Assembly (NCBI GenBank): GCA_019239775.1
Contig: JAFAZN010000056.1
Span: 1 to 42,540 of the forward strand
Direction: 5' to 3'
Length of the DNA: 42,540 bases
DNA from: Chloroflexota bacterium
GTDB lineage: Bacteria; Chloroflexota; UBA6077; CF-72
The stretch's first letter is position 1. Each line of letters opens with the position of its first letter. Under the pieces are notes generated by a model. It saw only the letters and a list, made by a program, of their open reading frames with translations. It did no database searches and had not been told where the DNA came from. A program made the position numbers and the translations under genes. Shown piece by piece: positions 34,777-42,304 of this stretch.

Positions 34777-35678
34777 GCGGCTGGTGGCGTCGCAGGGTAA
34801 CCCAGGACAGTCTTGGCGGCGCCGGCGCCCACTGTGCGTAAGGTACTCAACGCCATCCGACCGCTCACGGATCCATTCAGTGTTTTGGAGAGCCGCCACG
34901 ACACCGATGCGACAGACAGCGCAAACGCGAGTGGGTTACGAAACGGATAACCAGGTCGTTGCTGCAGGAGCGCATGCGTGTACGTCAACAACCAACCATC
35001 TGGGATTTTGTCCGAATAGCGTTTCAAGGCCTGCACAATCTCTTCATTGAACGCAACGGCCTGACGCGCGGTCTTGGTGTCGGCGTGGAGTCGAGACGCG
35101 GCAAGCGTGTAAGGCAAGTACGCAAATCGTGCCCCACCATGCGCCAGTCGCAGCCAGTACTCGTAATCCATACTGTACTGAAGCTCGGCATCGAGCAACC
35201 CAAAACGATCTACGACTCGGCGACGGAAGAACACCGCCGGCTGGCACAAGAAGCATCGTTCCAGGAGGCGTTCGCGCCGCCATGATTCGGTGTAGTAACG
35301 GCCGAGCACGCGATCGTCGGCGTCGATCAGATGTGCATCACCATAGATCACGTCGAGGTCGGAGTCGCGAGCAAATGCGGCTGAGACGGTCACGAGGGCA
35401 CCGGTTCGATAGATGTCGTCAGAGTTGAGCCAGCCGATGATTTCTCCAGATGTTGCAGCGATTCCCTTGTTGACGGCATCCGCCTGCCCAGCATCAGGTT
35501 CACAGATAAGTCGCAATTGTCTAACGTATGGCTGAATGATCTGCTGCGTTCCGTCGGAACTACCGCCGTCGCAGATCACATACTCCAGTTCAGTGTAGGG
35601 TTGGTCCAACACGCTGCGAACCGTGCGCTCGATGAACCTGGCTTGATTGAGAGAAGGTGTGACGACCGAAATGCGCAT
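34773..35678 (-). CDS. GT2-family glycosyltransferase (WcaA-like)
   Basis: A 301-residue GT-A enzyme starting MRISVVTPSLNQARFIER. It has CDGGSSDGT (36-44), donor-site DAGQADAVNKG and the metal motif NSDD (85-88). DYEYWLRLA contains the catalytic acid. It closely resembles the plus-strand GT2 at 24756-25676 in motif order and in the CFLCQPAVFFRR segment. The ATG at 35678 is one base inside the TGA of the upstream GT4 (TGATG), and its own stop overlaps the next gene by 4 bp, so the three genes are probably translationally coupled. An in-frame start at 35690 is less likely. Confidence 0.9.
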   Translation of the reverse strand: MRISVVTPSLNQARFIERTVRSVLDQPYTELEYVICDGGSSDGTQQIIQPYVRQLRLICEPDAGQADAVNKGIAATSGEIIGWLNSDDIYRTGALVTVSAAFARDSDLDVIYGDAHLIDADDRVLGRYYTESWRRERLLERCFLCQPAVFFRRRVVDRFGLLDAELQYSMDYEYWLRLAHGGARFAYLPYTLAASRLHADTKTARQAVAFNEEIVQALKRYSDKIPDGWLLTYTHALLQQRPGYPFRNPLAFALSVASVSWRLSKTLNGSVSGRMALSTLRTVGAGAAKTVLGYPATPPAA

Positions 35679-36922
35679 CACGCGCGGCACACGACCTGCT
35701 CGAAGACTTCAATATACTTCCGGGCCATGTCCTCAGCCGAACCGAACGTGGTAGCGCGCACTCGACCATTTCTGCCGCGCTCCCGCGTGCCGACCGGGTC
35801 GTCATTCAACGAGGCGATGGCACGCTCGATATCAACGGTATCCGTTGGATCGAAATATCGCGCAGCGCTCCCAGCCACTTCTGGCAAACTGCCGGCCGTG
35901 CTGCACAACACGGGTTTGCCGTAAGCCATGGCTTCGAGAACAGGCATGCCGAACCCCTCGTACAAAGATGGGTAAATCAGCGCCGAACAGTGGCTGAGCA
36001 ACACTTGCAATTGCGTCGTAGCGAGGTATCCGGTGAACACCGCGACTCCTGGTCCGAGTACCGAGTCCGCGTAATGTTGAAGATCGAGCATTGCGCCGTT
36101 GGTCGCCCCCGTACACACGAGCTTCACAGCTCGTCCGTGTGCACCACGGCGATGCAGCGCTAGTGCGTCGAACAGTCGACGGTGGTTCTTATGCGGCCAG
36201 AAGTTGGCGGGGTACAGCAAATACGTGCCAGCCCGCAAGTTGTGTTCGTCCAGGATGTCCTCGGCGCCGGGGTGCGATTCGAACTCCTGCAATAAACCCG
36301 GATAGATCGTAACCAGGCGATTTTCGTCGATGCCGATGTGCTTGCGCATCGTTTCACGCACAAAGTCGGAAATGCACACGACGCGCTCAGCGCGATCGGC
36401 AACCTCGTGGAAATGCTGTGTCCGATTGAGGCGTTGCTCATCCGAAAAAAACTCCGGGAACGCTAAGTGCTGGAGGTCGTACACGATTGCAACGAGAGGC
36501 ACCCCATGCCGCCAGAAGTAGGGCACGGTCATTGGACAAAACAGCAGGTCCGGATCGAGCTCCGCCAGCAGGCTCGCGTGCCTCTTTGAATGGCGCATCC
36601 GCCAGGCGAAGTCCTTTGCACGAACTCGTACTTCGGGTGGAAACAGCTGCAGGCCGGTTCGCACGAACCGTTTTAGCCCCACTGTCTTGCGCGTGACCGA
36701 CGCGGTGTCGTCGGCTGGTTGCGAGGTGCAGACGCGGCGGACATTGGCGGCGTCCAGCTCGCCTAATTCCGCGTGGCTGAGTATGGATGTCAGGACGACG
36801 AGCTCCCATTCAGGAGCCAGGCGGCCGATGTGCCGAACAAGGCTTGTCGCCACCAGTCCGGCGCCACCATTCTGTCCGCCCGGACCGAGCGGGGTGAGGT
36901 CCACCAGGACGCGTGTGCGCAC
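35678..36922 (-). CDS. GT4-family glycosyltransferase
   Basis: A 414-residue GT-B enzyme. With GTG 36922 it begins VRTRVLVDLTPLGPGGQNGGAG, giving the acceptor loop near the N-terminus. The donor site is PANFWPHKNHRRLF (K245), and the E-x7-E motif is YEGFGMPVLEAM (322-333), both intact. It is closely related to the frameshifted GT4 at 33494-34776, which shares the LTSxLSHxELxELD block and the RTQHF segment. The start is 4 bp after the upstream TAA; the longer in-frame start at 36997 would lie inside the membrane-protein gene. It is the middle gene of a minus-strand run and probably adds a hexose to the glycan. Confidence 0.9.
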   Translation of the reverse strand: MRTRVLVDLTPLGPGGQNGGAGLVATSLVRHIGRLAPEWELVVLTSILSHAELGELDAANVRRVCTSQPADDTASVTRKTVGLKRFVRTGLQLFPPEVRVRAKDFAWRMRHSKRHASLLAELDPDLLFCPMTVPYFWRHGVPLVAIVYDLQHLAFPEFFSDEQRLNRTQHFHEVADRAERVVCISDFVRETMRKHIGIDENRLVTIYPGLLQEFESHPGAEDILDEHNLRAGTYLLYPANFWPHKNHRRLFDALALHRRGAHGRAVKLVCTGATNGAMLDLQHYADSVLGPGVAVFTGYLATTQLQVLLSHCSALIYPSLYEGFGMPVLEAMAYGKPVLCSTAGSLPEVAGSAARYFDPTDTVDIERAIASLNDDPVGTRERGRNGRVRATTFGSAEDMARKYIEVFEQVVCRA

Positions 36923-36926
36923 GTGC

Positions 36927-38522
36927 TTAGAGCGTCGTGAGATCCGGCTGCAAGGTCGCGGCCGGCCGAACAAACTCGTAGATGGCCATCGCGCCAAATC
37001 GTCGGACCTGTGACAGGTCGGCTGCGATCCCCAGCCGCACGGGTTGCACGTATGCCTCGTCCAGCAGGATGTAGTCCACGTTGTAGCGTCGAACGAAGTA
37101 CTCGATCGGCCGTCGCAACACCGGGTAAAACTCGGCGAACTTCTTCAGATTTCCGCTATGGCCGCCCCAGACCACCGCTTTGTGACTGCCGTACGCCACG
37201 AAATCGGCATACATCGTGGGTAGCACCAGAACTCGCTCTCCCGGCAGCGTTCCCAGATATGCAGCAGCCTCGGCCAGGTCGGGCGGCGTTTGCGCGGTGT
37301 GTTCGGTTTCACGTGCGGTCATCACGCGGTAGAAGTAGGCCAGCGCGGCGAAGCTTGCGATGACGGAGATGACCAGGGCCAGGCCGACCCACGAGATTGC
37401 CCCTTCTTGGATGTTCACGGTCACCGAGAGCACATACGCAGTCGGAAAGACCGACGTCTTCATGTAATGGTATCCCGGCCCAAGAATGCGGAGTGGTCCG
37501 CCAAATGTCGTCAGGACCGATAAAGCCAAAACGGCGACAGCCCACCAGTACATATGGGCCGCCCAGACATTGGCGGGAATCGGAGTGACGAGCACCGGCA
37601 GAATGAATGGGTTTTCGCCAATTACACGAATAAACAGCGAGAGCGACGATCGATAGAGCCCGTGTTGTCGATGCGGCCGGCCGCTGCCATTGTGAATGCT
37701 AAAGAGTGGGGAGTCATTTACCTGGTGAGCACGCGTGAACTGGACGTTCTCCAACCAGAATTGGGCTGCGTAGACATGGTTTCTGATGACCCGCAGGTAG
37801 TAGCCGCCCGAGATAATCACAGCCAGCGGTAATCCAGCCAATCCAGCAACGATCAAGCGCCGTTCTCCGAAGACGACCGAAAGCGTTGCGGCACTTACGA
37901 GAAACGCGATCGTCGTGCTGGTGTGCGTGTTGTAGAGCACAGCAACCAGCAGAACTCCGATGGCCCATAGTCCGTAGTCGTGAGGCCCTGTGATATTTGC
38001 GGAAGGCCCATCACTCGGAATAATGCTGCGCAACAATACGAGCATGCATAGCGTTTGCAGGAGTGATGCGAAGGCGCGGCCATTGAGGTTGCGTGTTTCC
38101 GAGATCAATTGCGGGGTGACAGCGTAGATAAGACCCGCCGTACCAGCTGCGAGAACGCTATCGGTTAAACGAAACGTCAGCAGATAGAGGAGTAGCAATT
38201 GGATTGCGTCAATAAGCGGCGAGATCAACCAGAAGTACGATTTACGCCACCGCTCGGGTAAGAGCGCCAGAAAGATCGGGAATACCGCTGGATAGGACTC
38301 GGTCTCGTCGTGAAGCAAATATTGTGGCAACGAGATCGGTAACCATTTTCTCTTGCGAATGGCTTCCGCGCTTGCCAGGTAGTACCACGTGTCAACGCCG
38401 CCAGGGCGCTTGCCGATGAAGATTCGCAGCCGCAGATACAGCGCCAAGCCGACCAGGGCGAAACCGACGAGCATGAAGAGCATCGCGTCAACCTGTCGTG
38501 CGAGCACTGGGTCAGTCGTCAT
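36927..38522 (-). CDS. GT-C-like polytopic membrane protein
   Basis: About 531 residues with roughly ten transmembrane helices. The first outer loop has RPGGVDTWYYLASAEAIRK, with Asp-Thr-Trp where GT-C glycosyltransferases often carry the catalytic Asp, then LPQYLLHDETESYP. A soluble stretch of about 150 residues at the C-terminus contains LPTMYADFVAYGSHKAVVWGG and ends in a strand-rich segment. ATG at 38522 is preferred over the TTG at 38534. It lies 55 bp after the stop of the orphan permease and 4 bp before the GT4 gene, so all may share one message. I infer a role in modifying a glycan on the outer face; no family is identified with certainty. Confidence 0.72.
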   Translation of the reverse strand: MTTDPVLARQVDAMLFMLVGFALVGLALYLRLRIFIGKRPGGVDTWYYLASAEAIRKRKWLPISLPQYLLHDETESYPAVFPIFLALLPERWRKSYFWLISPLIDAIQLLLLYLLTFRLTDSVLAAGTAGLIYAVTPQLISETRNLNGRAFASLLQTLCMLVLLRSIIPSDGPSANITGPHDYGLWAIGVLLVAVLYNTHTSTTIAFLVSAATLSVVFGERRLIVAGLAGLPLAVIISGGYYLRVIRNHVYAAQFWLENVQFTRAHQVNDSPLFSIHNGSGRPHRQHGLYRSSLSLFIRVIGENPFILPVLVTPIPANVWAAHMYWWAVAVLALSVLTTFGGPLRILGPGYHYMKTSVFPTAYVLSVTVNIQEGAISWVGLALVISVIASFAALAYFYRVMTARETEHTAQTPPDLAEAAAYLGTLPGERVLVLPTMYADFVAYGSHKAVVWGGHSGNLKKFAEFYPVLRRPIEYFVRRYNVDYILLDEAYVQPVRLGIAADLSQVRRFGAMAIYEFVRPAATLQPDLTTL

Positions 38523-38577
38523 TCGCCAGACCAAGCGTACGAGTCTGCGCTACTCCTTGGCCATGCTTGATCGCCGT

Positions 38578-39423
38578 TCAGATCACGTCGGCGAAGGTGC
38601 GCTCCATCCGCCTGAAATAGAGCAAGCCAGTTGTCAGCAAAACCAGCACAATCAGCACGGAACCGCCGAGGCCTGCTAGCGGTACTTCGCCGGTGCCGAG
38701 TAGGGCCCAGCGGAAGGCTTCGATGACGCCGGTCATCGGGTTGAGGGCGAGAATCGGCCGCCAGATGCTTGGCACATCGGAGGTCGAGTAGATCACGGGC
38801 GTCGCGAACAGCCACACCTGGATGAAAAATGGCACCGCGTACCGCACGTCTCTGTACTGGACATCCAGCGCGGAAAGCCACACGCTCACGCCGAGGGCAG
38901 TCAGCACCATCAGCGCAACCAGGAACGGCACCGCCAGCAGGTTCAGCGACCACCCCACGCCGAAAACGAGCAGCAGTACCAGTTCCAGCAGCAATCCGAT
39001 GCTCAGGTCGACCAGGTTCGCCAGCACCGCTGCGAGCGGGATTGCCAATCTGGGGAAGTACACCTTGCTGATCAGCTGAGTGTTGCCCACCACGCTGCCA
39101 CTGGCGCCGCTCGTCGCGTTCGAGAAATAGAACCACGGCACCAGGCCCGAGACCACAAACAGCGGGTACGGCACGCCACTCGTCGTCAAACCGCGTGCGC
39201 CGAACACGATCGAGAAGATGCCCATCGCCAGCAGCGGTTGCAGCAGCACCCAGGCAACACCGAGGGCCGTCTGCTTGTAGCGCACTTTGACGTCTCTGAG
39301 AGCCAGGAAGTACACCAGCTCGCGAAAACGCCACAGCTCGCGGAGGTCGAGCGCTCGCCAGCCGCGGCTCGCCTCGATGATCACCAGGGGCGGCGGCGGC
39401 GCGCTGGCGGCTTCGGCGGTCAC
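38578..39423 (-). CDS. Second ABC-2 polysaccharide export permease (Wzm/TagG family), orphan
   Basis: A 281-residue permease with the family N-terminal signature LALRDVKVRYKQTALGVAW and LQPLLAMGIFSIVFG, six predicted helices, and a C-terminal ATPVIYSTSDVP and LNPMTGVIEAFRWALLG. It differs clearly from the permease at 30281. No ATPase gene lies beside it: the next gene is a GT-C-like protein and the one before is rplT. It may share the Wzt at 31065 or use one outside the window. The GTG start at 39423 is preceded by TAAGGT with an 8-nt gap, a leaderless-type promoter, so it is probably transcribed separately from rplT. Confidence 0.9.
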   Translation of the reverse strand: MTAEAASAPPPPLVIIEASRGWRALDLRELWRFRELVYFLALRDVKVRYKQTALGVAWVLLQPLLAMGIFSIVFGARGLTTSGVPYPLFVVSGLVPWFYFSNATSGASGSVVGNTQLISKVYFPRLAIPLAAVLANLVDLSIGLLLELVLLLVFGVGWSLNLLAVPFLVALMVLTALGVSVWLSALDVQYRDVRYAVPFFIQVWLFATPVIYSTSDVPSIWRPILALNPMTGVIEAFRWALLGTGEVPLAGLGGSVLIVLVLLTTGLLYFRRMERTFADVI

Positions 39424-39431
39424 GCGGCTCT

Positions 39432-39437
39432 ACCTTA
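39432..39437 (-). promoter_or_regulatory. Candidate leaderless -10 box (TAAGGT)
   Basis: On the minus strand TAAGGT ends 8 nt before the GTG at 39423, in the 103-bp gap after rplT. This spacing equals that before the GTG at 11906. It suggests the orphan permease starts its own transcript here. Confidence 0.45.
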
Positions 39438-39518
39438 TCCGAGGCCGTTGACTTGCGGCATGGCGGCTCGCCGCAGTTCAGCGAGATGTACCAGGGCGCT
39501 CGATTTCAGCGGCTGAGG

Positions 39519-39539
39519 TCGCGCAACTACTGTGCGCGA
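39519..39539 (-). terminator. Hairpin spanning the rplT stop codon
   Basis: On the minus strand TCGCGCA and TGCGCGA form a perfect 7-bp, GC-rich stem around a 7-nt loop that contains the TAG of rplT. There is no U-run after it, so intrinsic termination is uncertain. It may instead limit read-through or protect the 3' end of the ribosomal message. Confidence 0.35.
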
Positions 39540-39868
39540 GCTAGCGCAGCGAACCCGTCCGGGTCACGTACCGCCATATCCGCGAGCACCTTGCGGTTCA
39601 GCGTCACACCACGCTCTTTCAAGCTGGCCATGAACACCGAATAGCTCATGCCGTGAATGCGCGCGGCGGCGTTGATGCGCTGGATCCAGAGACGTCGCAT
39701 GTCGCCTTTGCGGGCGCGCCGATCGCGATAGGCATACGCGAGCGCCTTCATCACGGTCTCGTTGGCGATGCGAATAAGTTTGCGCCGACCCTGCGAATAG
39801 CCCTTGGCCAGCGCGAGCGTCTTCTTGTGGCGATGGTGCGCCGTGACGCCTGGTTTGATTCGAGTCAT
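39527..39868 (-). CDS. rplT: 50S ribosomal protein L20
   Basis: A 113-residue protein of normal length. It begins [16 protein letters not shown] and has the conserved [33 protein letters not shown] and [13 protein letters not shown] blocks, so identity is secure. L20 binds 23S rRNA early in large-subunit assembly and in many bacteria also represses its own operon. It follows rpmI by 15 bp with GAGAG just before the ATG. The usual infC partner is absent from the window. A hairpin covers the stop codon. Confidence 0.98.
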   Translation of the reverse strand: MTRIKPGVTAHHRHKKTLALAKGYSQGRRKLIRIANETVMKALAYAYRDRRARKGDMRRLWIQRINAAARIHGMSYSVFMASLKERGVTLNRKVLADMAVRDPDGFAALARAQ

Positions 39869-39883
39869 CGATCTCTCAGTGAC

Positions 39884-40084
39884 CTACGTCGCATACGGCA
39901 TGAGTCGCCGAATACGCTTCAGATCGCGCTCGGAGACCGGCATCATCTCGTCGTATTCACGGGCGGCTCGCTTGGATCGATTGCGGCGCAGATGGCTCTT
40001 GCCATGCCGCGTTCGGACCAGCTTGCCGGAGCCCGTGTACTCAAACCGCCGTGCAGCGGCCTTGTGGGTTTTCAACTTGGGCAT
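39884..40084 (-). CDS. rpmI: 50S ribosomal protein L35
   Basis: A 66-residue basic protein of standard length, with MPKLKTHKAAARRFEYTGSGKL at its start, GKSHLRRNRSKR in the middle and RIRRLMPY at its end. Identity is clear. It is followed by rplT, the normal partner, but preceded 4 bp upstream by a GT2 glycosyltransferase instead of infC. GGATAAAACT before the ATG gives a weak ribosome-binding site. Transcription may come from the GT2 promoter or from a site inside that gene. Confidence 0.98.
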   Translation of the reverse strand: MPKLKTHKAAARRFEYTGSGKLVRTRHGKSHLRRNRSKRAAREYDEMMPVSERDLKRIRRLMPYAT

Positions 40085-40087
40085 AGT

Positions 40088-40107
40088 TTTATCCAGCTTT
40101 ATCCAGG
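40088..40107. repeat. 10-bp tandem duplication at the GT2-rpmI junction
   Basis: TTTATCCAGC (40088-40097) is followed directly by TTTATCCAGG (40098-40107). On the minus strand this reads CTGGATAAAGCTGGATAAA. The second unit supplies the TAA of the GT2 gene and the GGATAA just before the rpmI ATG. With one unit removed, the GT2 and rpmI frames would be continuous. Confidence 0.6.
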
Positions 40108-40865
40108 GCAGCCAAGTCTACCACGCGGCGGCTTCGCTCTCGGAGCCATAGGCGCAACACCAGGTGCGCATAGCCGAACCAGAACGATCGGGTGTACGCC
40201 ATCTTGGAGTAGCCGTTCTTGCGGACGCCAAGCGTGATTGGCACCTCGGCAACGCGGCACCCCGCTCGGTAAGCCTTGATCGTGCCTTCTAGCTGGATGC
40301 CGAAACCGTGCTCCTCGAGCGAGATCGCCCGAAAGACGTCGGCTCGGGCAGCCCGAAAGCCGCTGGTCAGATCGCGAACTTGCACGCCGAGCATCCCGCG
40401 TACGGCCGCGTTGCCTACTACGCTGATCGCGCGACGTGGCCACGGTACCCCGCGCATGCGGCCGCCGGGCACGTACCGCGAGCCGAGCACGAAGTCGGCC
40501 CGATCCTCTGCGATCGGCGCGATAAGTCGCGGCAGGTCCTCAGGATCATGCGTCAGATCGGCGTCCATGAAAACCAGCACGTCGAACCGCGGTGAGCGAT
40601 CGGCAAGCGCCGTCGCAATACCCGTTCGCAGGGCATCGGCCATACCGCGATTGCGCGGGTGCTGGTCGATGCGCAGGAACGGATAGCGCTGCTGCGCTTC
40701 GGTCAACCTGGTACGCGTCGCGTCACGACTTCCGTCGTCAACCGCGAGGGCGGTCAGGTCCAGGCCCGATCTCTCGCGCACCTGGTTGAGCCGCTCGAGC
40801 AGCGCGGCCACGTTGCCTGCCTCGTTGTACATCGGCAAGACCACGGCAACTCGAAGTCGGGGCAT
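40089..40865 (-). CDS. DPM1-like GT2 glycosyltransferase (polyprenyl-phosphate sugar synthase type)
   Basis: A 258-residue GT2 protein without membrane helices. It begins MPRLRVAVVLPMYNEAGNV and carries AVDDGSRDAT, the donor-site HPRNRGMADALRTG, the metal motif FMDADLTHDPEDLP and the GSRYVPGG and LTSGFRAARADVF blocks typical of dolichyl/polyprenyl-phosphate mannose synthases. It likely makes a polyprenyl-phosphate sugar for the GT-C enzymes in this locus. ATG 40865 fits the family start; an in-frame GTG at 40877 is possible. It lies directly upstream of rpmI-rplT with a 4-bp gap, so expression of the ribosomal genes is probably tied to it. It is divergent from the 41015 gene. Confidence 0.92.
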   Translation of the reverse strand: MPRLRVAVVLPMYNEAGNVAALLERLNQVRERSGLDLTALAVDDGSRDATRTRLTEAQQRYPFLRIDQHPRNRGMADALRTGIATALADRSPRFDVLVFMDADLTHDPEDLPRLIAPIAEDRADFVLGSRYVPGGRMRGVPWPRRAISVVGNAAVRGMLGVQVRDLTSGFRAARADVFRAISLEEHGFGIQLEGTIKAYRAGCRVAEVPITLGVRKNGYSKMAYTRSFWFGYAHLVLRLWLRERSRRVVDLAALDKAG

Positions 40866-40987
40866 CAACTGAGGCACAGCGTAACAGTTAACGGACGACC
40901 GGCCGCATTCGCACGCGCTGCCCGTCCACGTCGCAGATGTGTGCCATCCAAGGCGCCCTTAGTTTCCCGAGCGTTGCGAGACGCAGC

Positions 40988-40993
40988 TAAGAT
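40988..40993 (+). promoter_or_regulatory. Candidate -10 box (TAAGAT) for the 41015 gene
   Basis: TAAGAT lies 21 nt before the GTG at 41015 in the divergent 149-bp gap. An in-frame ATC at 41000 is 6 nt away, the spacing seen at the leaderless starts in this window, but ATC is a very rare start codon. No -35 element is seen. Confidence 0.35.
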
Positions 40994-41014
40994 CAACGCA
41001 TCGTTCGGGCACTC

Positions 41015-42304
41015 GTGCGGCAGGTTCGTTCGCGCGGCAAGCCAGTCCTCGCGGTGCTTGGTTGGCTTGTCGCTCTGGCGTTTCTTGCTTGGGCAATTCG
41101 CTTGGTTGTGCTCGAGGGCTATCTCTACGAGCTGGCCGGCAACTTTGAAGGCGACTTCACACGCACCGCCGACCTGCGTGTGCCCGAATGGTTCGCGGGC
41201 ACGGGCCTCTTTTACGGTCCGATTTTCGTGCTCGAGTCGCGCTTTTTATTCGTGCCGCACATCCTTGCGCCCGTGGACTTTGCCCGACTCGACTTCGTGC
41301 TCTTCGGCGTCGCCTTCGTGTGCGTGTGGTTGGCCGTGTTCGGCAGACGCCATCCAGCCCTCGCCGTGTTCGTGCTCGCCGCCTGGCTCGCGAACCATAT
41401 GTCGGTCGAGGCGTTCGCGAACACCGCGCACCTCGAGGTCCTCGAACTTGCCTTGATCAGTGTGGCGCTACTGCTCGCCGTTCGGGGCTACAACGTGCAG
41501 GCAGGTGTCGCGCTCGGATTGGCAATTGCTACCAAGACCCTACCTGCGTTGTTCCTGCCGTACCTGGCGCTTACCCGCCAGTGGCGACTGCTCTGCGGCG
41601 CGACCATCAGCGCCGCGGTCGTGTTCGTGGCGGTGTGCGCGATGCAGGGGATTTCACTGGTGACCGGCGCCATCGACCTCATCTACCAGGGCGGCAATCT
41701 GACCAAGCTCGATTACTCCGAATACGAGTACGCGCCGCGTGCTGAGATCGCGCGCATGCTCGCCGGGGATGGCGGCACGCTGACGCCAGACGAGGGCCGT
41801 CTGGCCATTGCGCTCCACGCAATCATCGCGATCGCCACCCTGGTGCTGGTTGGTTGGTTTGTAACGCGGGTGCGGATTCCAGCATCGCGATACGGCCTGT
41901 TTTTCGGGATAATCGCCGCGGTCATGCTGGTGGTGGCGCCTTCGGTGCATACGCCGTACTACATATTTCTGCTGCCGGGGTGGACCGCGATTCTGGCCGA
42001 GTTGGTTGCATCACAGTTCGGTGCTCAAACCTTCGCGCTGTACACATCGCTGGCGGTGGCATACGTGTTCACGGGCTTTGACCAGGTCTTCTTCGCGATG
42101 CAGCGGCTGCTTGGCTTCGGCGCGGTCGTGCCGCAGCACTGGCTTGCCTGGCACCTGCCCACCATCGGTCTCCTGATCACGTTCGGACTACTGGTCGAGC
42201 TGCTTCGACGACCGCAGGAACCTTCGACCGCGTACGAAACGGTGCTACGCCGGGGCGGTCAGGCGTCTCTGGCGCCGGAGGCCGGCCAGCCTCTTTCAGC
42301 TTGA
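41015..42304 (+). CDS. GT87-like polytopic membrane mannosyltransferase
   Basis: A 429-residue protein with about ten helices. The first outer loop reads NFEGDFTRTADLRVPEWF, placing Asp residues where GT-C enzymes of the GT87/PimE type (polyprenyl-phosphate-mannose-dependent) have their catalytic acid. GLAIATKTLPALFLPYL and VVAPSVHTPYYIFLLPGW also fit that family. It probably acts on the outer face of the membrane using a lipid-phosphate sugar, possibly made by the divergent GT2 at 40865. GTG 41015 is the start used. Its 3' end overlaps the convergent gene by 46 bp. GT87 assignment is likely but not certain. Confidence 0.75.
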   Translation: MRQVRSRGKPVLAVLGWLVALAFLAWAIRLVVLEGYLYELAGNFEGDFTRTADLRVPEWFAGTGLFYGPIFVLESRFLFVPHILAPVDFARLDFVLFGVAFVCVWLAVFGRRHPALAVFVLAAWLANHMSVEAFANTAHLEVLELALISVALLLAVRGYNVQAGVALGLAIATKTLPALFLPYLALTRQWRLLCGATISAAVVFVAVCAMQGISLVTGAIDLIYQGGNLTKLDYSEYEYAPRAEIARMLAGDGGTLTPDEGRLAIALHAIIAIATLVLVGWFVTRVRIPASRYGLFFGIIAAVMLVVAPSVHTPYYIFLLPGWTAILAELVASQFGAQTFALYTSLAVAYVFTGFDQVFFAMQRLLGFGAVVPQHWLAWHLPTIGLLITFGLLVELLRRPQEPSTAYETVLRRGGQASLAPEAGQPLSA

